From a virus: a DNA stretch of 25,168 nt. Under the pieces are notes generated by a model. That model was given only the letters and a program-made list of their open reading frames with translations. It was not told the DNA's origin and made no database searches. Positions within the stretch are counted from its first letter, which is position 1. Each line of letters begins with the position of its first letter. Positions 8,164-14,067 of this stretch are shown piece after piece. The translations under genes and the position numbers were made by a program. The stretch covers positions 1-25,168 of IMG/VR virus record IMGVR_UViG_3300042308_000536, one strand, 5' to 3'.

Positions 8164-9768
8164 ATGGCACGAGTTATATTAAATCAGAACCAAACATATG
8201 TGAGTGATGCAGATGATATCATTACACAGATCGGTAATTTAAGTGATGTATTCATCACTAGTGCTGCAAATGGTGACATACTGGTCTATAATGATAGTTT
8301 AAGTCGTTGGGAAAATTCGCCAAACAGCGAACTTACCAGTCTTAATGCATTAAGTGATGTAGAAATAACCACACCTTCAAACGGCAGTGTATTAGTTTAT
8401 GATGATGCTGATGAGGAATGGAAAAATAGCAATGAATTAAGAATTAGAGAAGATATTAGTATTACACATTCTAATTCAAGTTTCTTTGGTATTTCAAGAG
8501 AAGCGAGTGACAGCGAGTTATTTGTGGCCAACACAGAAGAAAACGGCACTGACTGTGGTTCACTCGCTTTCTACGGACAAAATAGTAATTACGATCCTTC
8601 TTATATTGCTGGTTTCAAATATGCAGAAATACGTGGATTGATAGATGATAACACCGAAGATGCACATACAGGTAGTTTACTCTTCCAATTATCAGAAGCA
8701 GGTAATCTTGAAACAAAAGTAGATCTTACAATATCTGAATTAAGGGCTAATCTTCAGACTGTTAAAATTAGCAACGGCGGCGGCACTCCATATTTGTATT
8801 TTAATAATAATAATTCAGGCATTGAAAATGGTGATTATTTAGGTGCTTTTATTTTTACTGACAATAATGGTTATGAATATGCTGATATCGGAGCAAAATT
8901 AATTGATAATACCACAGGCAACGAAACCAGTAACTTTACAATCTTCAATAGCAGTAACGGAAACTTTAAACAATGTTTAAACATTGAAGGAGAGTTTGAT
9001 GAAACACAATTTACTACTGAGTTTGTAAGTCACTATCACAATGAGTCTACTGGACCAAGATTTTATCTTATCAACAGCAATGACCCAGGTGTGAATGGCC
9101 ATAGTAGTGGTGTATTCCATTTTGGTGGTTACAGCGATACAGGTTCTTATCAGAACTATGCTACTATTGAAACCCTTATGGATGACACTACTGATGGTGC
9201 AGAAAATGCTGCAATGTTATTACGAACAGTTACCAACGGCACTGTAGAAACTAAGATAGAAATAGGTGCTAGTGAAATTAATGTAAACAATGCTCAAGTA
9301 ATCATAAATGACAAAATTAAAGTAAATGGCGCAGTATATGATGACTTTACAGTTGTTAGATCAGGTAGCGGTAACTATGCAGCAAACATAGCCTCTAACA
9401 TCAACGCCAACTTAGCCAACGGTGATCGTAGTAGTTTTATCGGATTTGAAATACAAACTAACACAGACTTTGCATATCCTGGACTTATCGGTAGTGAATA
9501 TAATGCATCAGGCACAAGTAACGGCAATAAAATTCTATTGCAAGTATATGATGATGGTGTAAACAGTTTCACTAGGAATACTATCTTAGAAGCAGCAGAA
9601 GAACGTGTAGTCGCATACAGACCATTCAAATTAGCAGGATATGCATCTACTGCATTGCCCACAGGCGCACAAGGTGGTGATATGATTGCTATTAGTGATG
9701 AGGGTTATAAACCTGCATATTATGATGGCTCTGATTGGCTTTATGTGCATGATAATAGTGCAGTATGA
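8164..9768 (+). CDS. Tail fibre / appendage protein 1
   Basis: A protein of 534 residues beginning 9 nt after the tip gene. Near the N-terminus are two copies of a short module, LSDVFITSAANGDILVYND and LSDVEITTPSNGSVLVYDD, each followed by a Trp and an NS pair. A related copy occurs in the second fibre (14448). The middle is low-complexity beta-rich sequence with many Asn, Ser, Gly and Thr. The last 50 residues (ASTALPTGAQGGDMIAISD...WLYVHDNSAV) match the C-terminal tip found on many marine phage fibres. Predicted role: virion-surface fibre for receptor binding, attached through the N-terminal modules. It ends the tail operon and is followed by 114 nt without a gene. Confidence 0.75.
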   Translation: MARVILNQNQTYVSDADDIITQIGNLSDVFITSAANGDILVYNDSLSRWENSPNSELTSLNALSDVEITTPSNGSVLVYDDADEEWKNSNELRIREDISITHSNSSFFGISREASDSELFVANTEENGTDCGSLAFYGQNSNYDPSYIAGFKYAEIRGLIDDNTEDAHTGSLLFQLSEAGNLETKVDLTISELRANLQTVKISNGGGTPYLYFNNNNSGIENGDYLGAFIFTDNNGYEYADIGAKLIDNTTGNETSNFTIFNSSNGNFKQCLNIEGEFDETQFTTEFVSHYHNESTGPRFYLINSNDPGVNGHSSGVFHFGGYSDTGSYQNYATIETLMDDTTDGAENAAMLLRTVTNGTVETKIEIGASEINVNNAQVIINDKIKVNGAVYDDFTVVRSGSGNYAANIASNINANLANGDRSSFIGFEIQTNTDFAYPGLIGSEYNASGTSNGNKILLQVYDDGVNSFTRNTILEAAEERVVAYRPFKLAGYASTALPTGAQGGDMIAISDEGYKPAYYDGSDWLYVHDNSAV

Positions 9769-9882
9769 TCCATGCCACTATTCTGCTATAGTTGTTCAAA
9801 ATAGACACTACATACAGTAAAAGAAAACAAAAAGATACAGTTAAATTCGCTACATATAGCACCATTAAACCCTCGAGGAAAA

Positions 9883-10476
9883 ATGATACTACTACCTAAT
9901 AAAACAGTCGATCCTAAATACAATTGGATGCGAGGCTTACACGTTCCTGTTAGAATTATTAACGGTTTAATGGACATAAGTCAAATTGTATATGCAGTAG
10001 GCGGCAGCAAACCCTTAATTATAGGCGATACAGTGTATGGTCGTGTTATGGGTAAACCAGGATATATTAGTTTTTATACAACTACAGAAAACATATATAA
10101 CGAGATATTAAACCATCCTGATTCATATTATTATTGGTCTAGGGAACGACCATCTAAAGGATATGCAAATCCACCTATGCCTACACTATTTGTTAGAGGT
10201 AGAACATCCAGCGAAGAACCGTGGCATAAATGGTCAGAACGGCAGATAGCAAACAAAATTATTGCTATTTGTGAAGATAGTGTAAAGAGTAAAGATCCTA
10301 TTGATATTATTTGTTTAGTTAATGGATTATCACATTGGGCATTTTTAGAACTATTTCAGTCAAGATATCCGGAGCATTATTATGAGTATACAAAATATAA
10401 AAAAATACCTAACACAGATAGCCTCGCCACAGAGTTATCTAAAAGATTTCCCTATATGTCCAGCACTGCAGAATAA
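9883..10476 (+). CDS. Unknown protein, 197 residues
   Basis: I do not recognise a family. The start at 9883 is supported by CGAGGAA just upstream. The protein is basic and rich in Tyr, Trp and Pro (for example YYYWSRERPSKGY and EEPWHKWSERQIANK), with no signal peptide, no membrane segment and no clear catalytic motif. The C-terminal 31 codons overlap the next gene in another frame (10382-10476). It is the largest gene here for which no structural role is evident. It may be a phage-specific accessory protein or a DNA- or protein-binding factor. Confidence is high that it is coding and nil for function. Confidence 0.7.
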   Translation: MILLPNKTVDPKYNWMRGLHVPVRIINGLMDISQIVYAVGGSKPLIIGDTVYGRVMGKPGYISFYTTTENIYNEILNHPDSYYYWSRERPSKGYANPPMPTLFVRGRTSSEEPWHKWSERQIANKIIAICEDSVKSKDPIDIICLVNGLSHWAFLELFQSRYPEHYYEYTKYKKIPNTDSLATELSKRFPYMSSTAE

Positions 10477-10810
10477 CGTTAAACGTGTAAAGATATATGA
10501 GTATGATGGCGTTGAAAACCTTCATACAATATGCTGCATGTTTACACCTTTTAAATTGTTTAGTGTAGTAATCTCAATGCCACCTGCATGGGATCCAGAC
10601 TCATTAGATACACTTGCAGAATATTTGGAAGTGGAATATCCAAACTTAGCAATATTGCATCATCACCCGGAAGTTGTTAGGATGATTGGAAGCAAACCAG
10701 CACCAAGCCCAGGCATACCTATACTCATAATTCAAGACAAAGAAATATTACTTAAAGATAAAGCCAGACTCAAAAAGACAGACTATTATAAGTTATGGCG
10801 TAACAAATAA
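10382..10810 (+). CDS. Unknown protein, 142 residues, with Cys/His-containing N-terminal half
   Basis: The start at 10382 lies inside the previous gene, giving a 95-nt overlap. It has its own ribosome binding site (CCGGAG, ATG 8 nt later), which supports this start over later ones. Visible features are FPICPAL (about 23-29), an ICC pair near 50, YPNLAILHHHPE (about 85-96), a hydrophobic GIPILIIQDKE strand, and a C-terminal 'ARLKKTDYYKLW'. The CPxA, later HPE, then liQ and YYxxW pattern reminds me of an uncharacterised family seen in marine phages, but I cannot name it. The overlap suggests coupled expression with 9883. No membrane segment is visible. Confidence 0.65.
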   Translation: MSIQNIKKYLTQIASPQSYLKDFPICPALQNNVKRVKIYEYDGVENLHTICCMFTPFKLFSVVISMPPAWDPDSLDTLAEYLEVEYPNLAILHHHPEVVRMIGSKPAPSPGIPILIIQDKEILLKDKARLKKTDYYKLWRNK

Positions 10811-11167
10811 GACAAAATATTTGTTATATAACAAATTTATAACTAGATATTACATGTTGCTACTACGTATCAACAGAAGAACTACTAAATCTTCACTACG
10901 TTCGATTTCTTGTTCTTCGATTGCATTTCTATTTCTTTCAAAGTCATCATATAGAGGTAATAAGAAATAATATCGAATAGACATCAAGTTTGAGATAGTG
11001 ATGGCTACTGTGATCTGGCAACAAAAAAAAATAAATCTTTTTGTTCCGATCTCGTAACCACCACACACTTTTCGACTTCAAGAATCGATCAGCGACCTAT
11101 TACTCTATTACCCGGAAGTTTGACTATGTGTAACCGGAACCCTTGCGGGAAGTAGGCATACCACTGT
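10811..11167. other. Non-coding stretch between convergent genes
   Basis: This 357-bp gap separates the + strand gene ending at 10810 from the end of the leftward gene at 11168. It holds a perfect 18-bp palindrome at 10819-10836, an A/T stem at 11020-11027 / 11038-11045, and a potentially folded patch at about 11095-11155. That patch contains CCGGAACCC followed by a CCC-TTGC-GGG hairpin (a CCC-GCAA-GGG tetraloop on the - strand). A 44-codon leftward ORF (10984-10850) exists but has no ribosome binding site, and I do not call it. No strong terminator was found for either converging gene. Confidence 0.5.
10819..10836. repeat. Perfect 18-bp palindrome
   Basis: ATTTGTTATATAACAAAT is a perfect dyad starting 9 nt after the stop of the 10382 gene. 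It could be a weak AT-only terminator, since TTTAT follows on the + strand, or a binding site. Base pairing is clear; function is not. Confidence 0.4.
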
Positions 11168-11587
11168 TTATCTATTGCTAATAGGTGCAATAGCAGCGTC
11201 AGGTGCGTTAGCCATCATATATCCACCTGATTTTGCATTCCATTGTGTTCTTAGAGCCTTGATTGATTTTTGTTGTTGTGCCAATTTATTTTTTCTATCA
11301 ATTACAGTAATAGTTATTTGTTCTAATTTGCCAAGGTTTTTCTTAGATATTTTTTTGCCTTTATTATAACATAAGCCCCAGTATGCGCCCCAAATTGCCT
11401 GTTCAGATTTGTTTAAGTCTTGCCATAATGCATCACGAAAGTTCAGCAATAGAACAATATCCCCAAAGTGAGGATGCTGTTCAATTGTTGAAAGCGAAAT
11501 ACCTTTTCGCTTTGCCCAATACCCAATAAGTTGTTGCTGCTCGATATAACGAACATTTGCAGCAAAATTTTTGTCTATTGAGTTCAT
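11168..11587 (-). CDS. Leftward gene of unknown function, 139 residues
   Basis: One of only two convincing leftward genes. The start at 11587 is preceded by AAGGCAACAAAT, a plausible ribosome binding site. The N-terminal half is helical (YWAKRKGISLSTIEQHPHF, about 23-41). Then come a WGAYWGLCYNKGKKISKKN segment (about 66-84) and a basic coiled-coil-like stretch near 85-115. The C-terminus is low-complexity (Ala, Pro, Met). The basic helical composition allows a nucleic-acid-binding role, but I see no classical helix-turn-helix. Its opposite orientation, its own promoter-like site at 11678-11693 and its structured leader suggest it is expressed separately from the late genes, so an early or regulatory role is possible. 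Function unknown. Confidence 0.7.
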   Translation of the reverse strand: MNSIDKNFAANVRYIEQQQLIGYWAKRKGISLSTIEQHPHFGDIVLLLNFRDALWQDLNKSEQAIWGAYWGLCYNKGKKISKKNLGKLEQITITVIDRKNKLAQQQKSIKALRTQWNAKSGGYMMANAPDAAIAPISNR

Positions 11588-11622
11588 ATTTGTTGCCTTA
11601 TACTGTGCCTTATATTTGTGTA

Positions 11623-11680
11623 GTAGGGTGACCTAAGGCATAAGTCCGACGGGTAATTACTTCCGTTGTTTTAACCCTAC
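11623..11680 (-). ncRNA. Three-way-junction structured RNA in the leader of the 11168-11587 gene
   Basis: A perfect 7-bp closing stem (GTAGGGT with ACCCTAC; 11623-11629 with 11674-11680) encloses two hairpins. One is at 11630-11646 (GACTTA-TGCCT-TAGGTC on the - strand) and the other at 11648-11669 (ACGG core pairing with CCGT). On the - strand the element begins exactly where the TATAAATA-type site would start a transcript, and it lies 36 nt upstream of the start codon. Wobble pairs favour one hairpin on each strand, so strand is not proven. At 58 nt it is too short for a tRNA. It could be a cis-regulatory leader, a stabilising 5' end or a free small RNA. Confidence 0.5.
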
Positions 11681-11715
11681 AATATTATTTATATATTTTA
11701 TATTCAGGATGTCAA
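11678..11715 (-). promoter_or_regulatory. Leftward promoter for the 11168-11587 gene (unit A)
   Basis: On the - strand, TTGACA (11710-11715) lies 16 nt upstream of TATAAATA (11686-11693), followed by ATATTGTA. The -35 and -10 are close to the sigma70 consensus, and the -10 also equals the T4-type late box. Predicted start is the G at 11680, which opens the folded leader. The 16-mer TATAAATAATATTGTA is repeated exactly at 11938-11953. Confidence 0.55.
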
Positions 11716-11733
11716 CTGAATTATTCAGTTTTT
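11714..11733 (+). terminator. Weak rightward terminator-like hairpin
   Basis: AACTGAA (11714-11720), loop TTA and TTCAGTT (11724-11730) are followed by TTT. The stem is AT-rich and overlaps the leftward -35, so it could equally be an operator. Confidence 0.3.
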
Positions 11734-11734
11734 A

Positions 11735-11773
11735 TGTGCAAAAATGCACAAGTATCTGAACAAAAATGCACAA
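11735..11773. repeat. Inverted repeat plus two 13-bp direct repeats spaced by 22 bp
   Basis: CAAAAATGCACAA occurs at 11739-11751 and again at 11761-11773, a spacing of 22 bp or about two helical turns. The first copy also forms the dyad TGTGCA-AAAA-TGCACA (11735-11750). The pair sits just upstream of the unit A promoter and just downstream of the unit B terminator. Paired sites spaced this way suggest a protein-binding site (operator or iteron-like). Confidence 0.4.
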
Positions 11774-11774
11774 T

Positions 11775-11807
11775 AAAAAACCCTACTGTTATAATTTAAC
11801 AGTAGGG
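11775..11807 (-). terminator. Intrinsic terminator of leftward unit B
   Basis: A perfect 11-bp stem (CCCTACTGTTA at 11781-11791 with TAACAGTAGGG at 11797-11807) and a 5-nt loop. On the - strand it is followed by six U (11775-11780). There is no U-tract on the + strand, so it acts leftward. Confidence 0.8.
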
Positions 11808-11940
11808 CCAGATAGTTAAAAGAAAAGTTAGTTTAGGAACAGAATATACAAGAGAAACAGGTCACCACGACAGCGAGTAAGCACAACTTGTTATATTCAG
11901 GTTTATCAAGGAACATGCCATCTGTTTTTTAAATGCTTAC
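11775..11940 (-). ncRNA. Putative structured small RNA (unit B), about 165 nt
   Basis: The RNA is inferred from a promoter-like 16-mer (11938-11953) at one end and a strong terminator at the other, with no ORF of useful size between. The 5' end would lie in a 7-bp stem, GTAAGCA with TGCTTAC (11934-11940 with 11877-11883). That stem encloses possible hairpins near 11915-11929 (AACA/TGTT) and 11888-11912 (CTTG/CAAG). The layout, promoter then a stem sealing the 5' end, parallels the element at 11623-11680. Confidence 0.45.
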
Positions 11941-11953
11941 AATATTATTTATA
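11938..11953 (-). promoter_or_regulatory. Leftward promoter-like site of unit B
   Basis: TATAAATAATATTGTA on the - strand is identical over 16 bases to the unit A site. No good -35 is visible; TTAGCA inside the upstream terminator stem is the nearest match at about 15 nt. It matches the T4-type late box, or a sigma70 -10 with a poor -35. Confidence 0.45.
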
Positions 11954-11956
11954 ATC

Positions 11957-11995
11957 AAAAAAAATCCCTGCTAAGAGAGTCATATAGCAGGGATT
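11957..11995 (-). terminator. Intrinsic terminator of leftward unit C
   Basis: A perfect 11-bp stem, AATCCCTGCTA (11963-11973) with TAGCAGGGATT (11985-11995), and an 11-nt loop. On the - strand a run of eight U follows (11957-11964). The + strand side lacks a U-tract. Confidence 0.8.
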
Positions 11996-12045
11996 CTAAA
12001 TTTAAGGAGATTAAAAAATGGACCTCATGGTCACTTTACAATCAT
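11957..12045 (-). ncRNA. Putative small RNA (unit C), about 85 nt
   Basis: A leftward transcript from the TATAAATA site at 12049-12056 would run through a small GACC-ATGA-GGTC hairpin (12021-12032) and an A/U-rich linker, then end at the strong terminator 11957-11995. It is antisense to the ribosome binding site and the whole of a rightward 9-codon ORF at 12018-12047, so it could act on that leader. Evidence is promoter-like box plus terminator only. Confidence 0.4.
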
Positions 12046-12047
12046 AA
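12018..12047 (+). CDS. Possible 9-codon leader peptide
   Basis: ATG at 12018 is preceded by a strong ribosome binding site, AAGGAG at 12004-12009, at 8 nt. It encodes MDLMVTLQS and stops at 12045-12047, 8 nt before the start of the 97-residue membrane protein, which itself has no ribosome binding site. Translation of the short ORF may therefore deliver ribosomes to the next gene. It overlaps putative antisense unit C. Coding by signals only. Confidence 0.35.
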   Translation: MDLMVTLQS

Positions 12048-12048
12048 G

Positions 12049-12056
12049 TATTTATA
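12049..12056 (-). promoter_or_regulatory. Leftward promoter-like box of unit C
   Basis: TATAAATA on the - strand, followed by CTTATGATTGTA, a 4-nt-longer relative of the unit A and B sites. No clear -35. The box overlaps the start codon of the rightward gene at 12056. Confidence 0.35.
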
Positions 12057-12349
12057 TGGAAGAAATAGTTGAAATAACCAGCAAATACGCTTTTCCTATA
12101 ATTGCTGCGTGTGGCATGGGATATTTTCTGTATTTCATTTGGCGTTGGGTCACAGAAGAAATCGATCCTGTATTAGGTGCTACGATGGGAACATTAATTA
12201 AACTTGTAGATAGAATACGCATGTTGGATAATGAATTGATTCGCATGAAGATGAAGATTGACACAACATTAGAACTGAGAGAAAAAATTCGTGCTGCAGA
12301 GTTAGAAGAACTACGAAATCAAAACTCCCCAAAAAATAACCCATTATAG
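12056..12349 (+). CDS. Small membrane protein with C-terminal coiled coil (possible holin or spanin-like)
   Basis: A protein of 97 residues. Residues 11-32 form one strong membrane segment (YAFPIIAACGMGYFLYFIWRW). It is followed by an acidic patch, a conserved-looking GTLIKLVDRIRMLDNELIRMKMK helix and a charged coiled-coil tail. One membrane helix plus coiled coil is compatible with a holin, an inner-membrane spanin or a membrane anchor, but no diagnostic motif is visible. The start has no ribosome binding site of its own; translation may depend on the 9-codon ORF just upstream. It precedes a sigma70-like promoter at 12363, so it is probably not in the same transcript start as the genes that follow. 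Confidence 0.65.
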   Translation: MEEIVEITSKYAFPIIAACGMGYFLYFIWRWVTEEIDPVLGATMGTLIKLVDRIRMLDNELIRMKMKIDTTLELREKIRAAELEELRNQNSPKNNPL

Positions 12350-12362
12350 GGCAAGAATTATA

Positions 12363-12391
12363 TTGACTGCTAAATACATATATGCTATAAA
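12363..12391 (+). promoter_or_regulatory. Rightward sigma70-type promoter for the 12422-14063 genes
   Basis: TTGACT (12363-12368), a 17-nt spacer, then TATAAA (12386-12391) preceded by TGC (extended -10). The predicted start near 12398 falls just before the AAGGAG at 12407-12412. The -10 lies inside a 9-bp dyad (12380-12405). Confidence 0.65.
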
Positions 12392-12405
12392 AGAAAATAG
12401 CATAT
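12380..12405. repeat. Inverted repeat overlapping the -10 (operator candidate)
   Basis: ATATGCTAT (12380-12388) pairs with ATAGCATAT (12397-12405) across 8 nt. The half site ATATGCT/AGCATAT recurs in the dyad at 18336-18352. Its position over the -10 and start site fits a repressor site or a 5'-end hairpin. Confidence 0.45.
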
Positions 12406-12421
12406 CAAGGAGCACAGCAAT

Positions 12422-12532
12422 ATGATATCGCAATTAAACAATCACAATGAATTAGTAATTCTAATCAATCATCTTACGAAGATGGTTCAAGAACTACAAC
12501 AACAAGTTAAAGATTTACAGGAGAGAAAATAA
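12422..12532 (+). CDS. Small coiled-coil protein, 36 residues
   Basis: ATG at 12422 has a strong ribosome binding site (AAGGAG at 12407-12412). The product starts MISQLNNHNEL and ends with a helix rich in Gln, Leu and Lys (MVQELQQQVKDLQERK), a short coiled coil. The stop overlaps the next start as TAATG, so it is the first gene of a coupled series driven by the promoter at 12363. Function unknown; it may be an oligomerising partner of a neighbour. Confidence 0.6.
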   Translation: MISQLNNHNELVILINHLTKMVQELQQQVKDLQERK

Positions 12533-12801
12533 TGGCAAAGTGGAAAGAATTTGAAGATGATGAGAGCCCATTTGGTATTGCAGAAACATATACTAAAGCC
12601 TGGGAAAAGAATGACTTTCGTTTAACAGACGAACAATTAGATTATATGAATGGTGAAGTATTACAAAAACTTATGCATATGATCCCTGGATATGAAGAAA
12701 AATATAAGCGGGCAATTTATGAATATGTAATCGCACAATTGGCTGACTATTCAGTTCATTCTTATTGGCAGATCCGTAATAGAGAAAAGGCAGCACACTA
12801 A
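12532..12801 (+). CDS. Unknown protein, 89 residues
   Basis: The start is coupled to the upstream stop (TAATG), with CAGGAGAG as ribosome binding site. The product is acidic at the N-terminus (MAKWKEFEDDESPFG) and helical, with several aromatic residues in the C-terminal half (YEEKYKRAIYEYVIAQLADYS). There is no membrane segment and no Cys. The stop again overlaps the next start (TAATG at 12799-12803). I recognise no family. Its coupling on both sides indicates a co-regulated set of small cytoplasmic proteins. Confidence 0.65.
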   Translation: MAKWKEFEDDESPFGIAETYTKAWEKNDFRLTDEQLDYMNGEVLQKLMHMIPGYEEKYKRAIYEYVIAQLADYSVHSYWQIRNREKAAH

Positions 12802-13238
12802 TGACCACACATGTTGTTTATTATAATAAGAAAATTACCAATGCTAATACTGTATACACTCAAATTGATGTGTCAGACTTAGACCTTATAATGTCTACAT
12901 TGCGTCGTGGGCTTTATGATTTGTTAGAGCGATCAAATTATGATAATGCTGCAAAGGATTGTTTAACACATCAAGATGAAACATTCCGTAAACATTTAAA
13001 TGCTGGCAAACACCAACATAATAGTTTAGGATCTTTCTTAGGTGGATTGCTTGCACAACATGAAGGTAATGTTAAAAAAGATATTAGTGAAAAGATGTTG
13101 GCAGGAATTCATCTTGCAAGTAAAGTCTTTGCTGTATTCAATGAAGATAGCCCAGAGATTGTATTTGTAGAAAAGAAAGACTTAACAACTAAACCAACTA
13201 CTATATTTGATCAAATGTTTGGAGCACAACATGTCTGA
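12801..13238 (+). CDS. Unknown protein, 145 residues
   Basis: Coupled by TAATG to the previous gene. The N-terminal third is beta-like (HVVYYNKKITNANTVYTQIDV), followed by helices with a His-rich loop (LNAGKHQHNSLGSFLGGLLAQHEG, about 67-90). The conspicuous His residues might bind metal, but I see no known motif. The C-terminus overlaps the next gene's start (13231) by 8 nt. No membrane segment or signal peptide is visible. Not recognised; probably an accessory protein in the host-takeover or regulatory set. Confidence 0.65.
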   Translation: MTTHVVYYNKKITNANTVYTQIDVSDLDLIMSTLRRGLYDLLERSNYDNAAKDCLTHQDETFRKHLNAGKHQHNSLGSFLGGLLAQHEGNVKKDISEKMLAGIHLASKVFAVFNEDSPEIVFVEKKDLTTKPTTIFDQMFGAQHV

Positions 13239-13407
13239 TATGAGTATTATTGCTAAGTTGAAAGGATATAGTTTAGAGCCTGGTGAATGTTTACTTAGAA
13301 TTGATGATGAATATATTGTTGTAAATGTTACAAATATAGAATTTTCATTTCAGCCACAGATATTACCAAGTATTAGAATAGAAGGATATTTCCATGACAA
13401 AACCTAA
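13231..13407 (+). CDS. Unknown small protein, 58 residues
   Basis: I place the start at 13231 because GGAG lies 6 nt upstream. An in-frame ATG at 13207 would add 8 residues without a ribosome binding site. The product (MSDMSIIAKLKGYSLEPGECLL...) is mainly beta, with alternating hydrophobic residues in DDEYIVVNVTNIEFSF, suggesting a small barrel. It overlaps its upstream neighbour by 8 nt and its downstream neighbour by 14 nt. Function unknown. Confidence 0.55.
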   Translation: MSDMSIIAKLKGYSLEPGECLLRIDDEYIVVNVTNIEFSFQPQILPSIRIEGYFHDKT

Positions 13408-13798
13408 AATGAAAGACGTGCCATACTGGACCCAATATCAGATGCAACGTGCAATGGCAAGAAAGAGAAACATAGAATGGCACCTTACCTTTGCACAGTG
13501 GCTTGAATGGTGGGGCGATGATATTGAATATAGAGGAAAACACCCAACTGATTTAGTTATGGGTCGTATTGATACAAATAAACCTTATCAATTAGATAAT
13601 TTGCTAAAGACAACACATGCTGACAATATTAGTAGATCAGTTAGAGGTGTTGTTACAAAAAAAACAAGACCATGCAGAACACCCATTGGTGATTTTGTAA
13701 GTGTAGCAGAAGCAGCAAGAGCATATGGCCATGCTAACGCAACAACAGTTAATCGTAGGCTGTTAAATGGTCACGAGGGATACGAATATCTTGACTAA
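13394..13798 (+). CDS. HNH-like homing-type endonuclease or DNA-binding protein with C-terminal NUMOD1-like domain
   Basis: A protein of 134 residues. RNIEWHLTFAQWLEWWGDD (about 25-43), then RGKHPTDLVMGRIDTNKPY (47-65) and QLDNLLKTTHADN (66-78) follow the pattern of a common phage HNH-like family (W-x-L-T-F-x-x-W, M-x-R-x-D, Y-x-x-x-N). The His/Asn metal-binding set looks incomplete, so activity is uncertain. Residues 94-134 (RTPIGDFVSVAEAARAYG...) match the NUMOD1 DNA-binding module of GIY-YIG and HNH homing enzymes. It overlaps the previous gene by 14 nt and has AAGGAT as ribosome binding site. It is free-standing, with no intron visible around it. Confidence 0.65.
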   Translation: MTKPKMKDVPYWTQYQMQRAMARKRNIEWHLTFAQWLEWWGDDIEYRGKHPTDLVMGRIDTNKPYQLDNLLKTTHADNISRSVRGVVTKKTRPCRTPIGDFVSVAEAARAYGHANATTVNRRLLNGHEGYEYLD

Positions 13799-13925
13799 AA
13801 AGATGGGGCAAGAGACAAGCACATCCCCTACCCCATCCCGCACAGCGATCTTATGCAATCGCACAAGTATTTACAAAAAAATAGCACATAGAGTGCTTTC
13901 GATAAATAAATTAGGAATTAATAAA

Positions 13926-14063
13926 ATGCTACTTTCAGATGAGATGCAACTGAGACGAGAATTAATAACTTGTATCAGATTAATAAATGGGTTGCTAGTT
14001 ATCACATATCTTGCTGGTGCAGTATATGCAGTAACAGTGGCAGTTCGATTAATAACAGGATAA
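13926..14063 (+). CDS. Small single-span membrane protein, 45 residues (holin candidate)
   Basis: I choose the ATG at 13926, preceded by TTAGGAATT. The frame is open back to 13767, but that extension is low-complexity and overlaps the endonuclease gene. The product has a charged N-terminus (MLLSDEMQLRRE) and one membrane helix at about 18-40 (LINGLLVITYLAGAVYAVTV). A GATAAATA box lies at 13901-13908. The short length, single span and place before a fibre gene allow a holin or other membrane-active role, but no family signature is visible. Confidence 0.5.
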   Translation: MLLSDEMQLRRELITCIRLINGLLVITYLAGAVYAVTVAVRLITG

Positions 14064-14067
14064 GCCA

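Noticed and set aside
10850-11068. Leftward 72-codon ORF
   Set aside because: No ribosome binding site at the full-length start or at the internal Met (10984), and low-complexity composition; probably chance.
11100-11155. Possible glutamine riboswitch (GGGAAGTAGG resembles the glnA core)
   Set aside because: The closing P1 stem and the conserved flanks are missing, and no suitable gene follows on that strand.
11623-11680. tRNA-like element with a 7-bp acceptor-type stem
   Set aside because: Only 58 nt long, with no T-arm sequence, no five-pair anticodon arm and no CCA; better described as a three-way junction.
13767-13925. Upstream extension of the 45-residue membrane protein
   Set aside because: The extension is low-complexity, overlaps the endonuclease gene and has no ribosome binding site; the ATG at 13926 is better supported.
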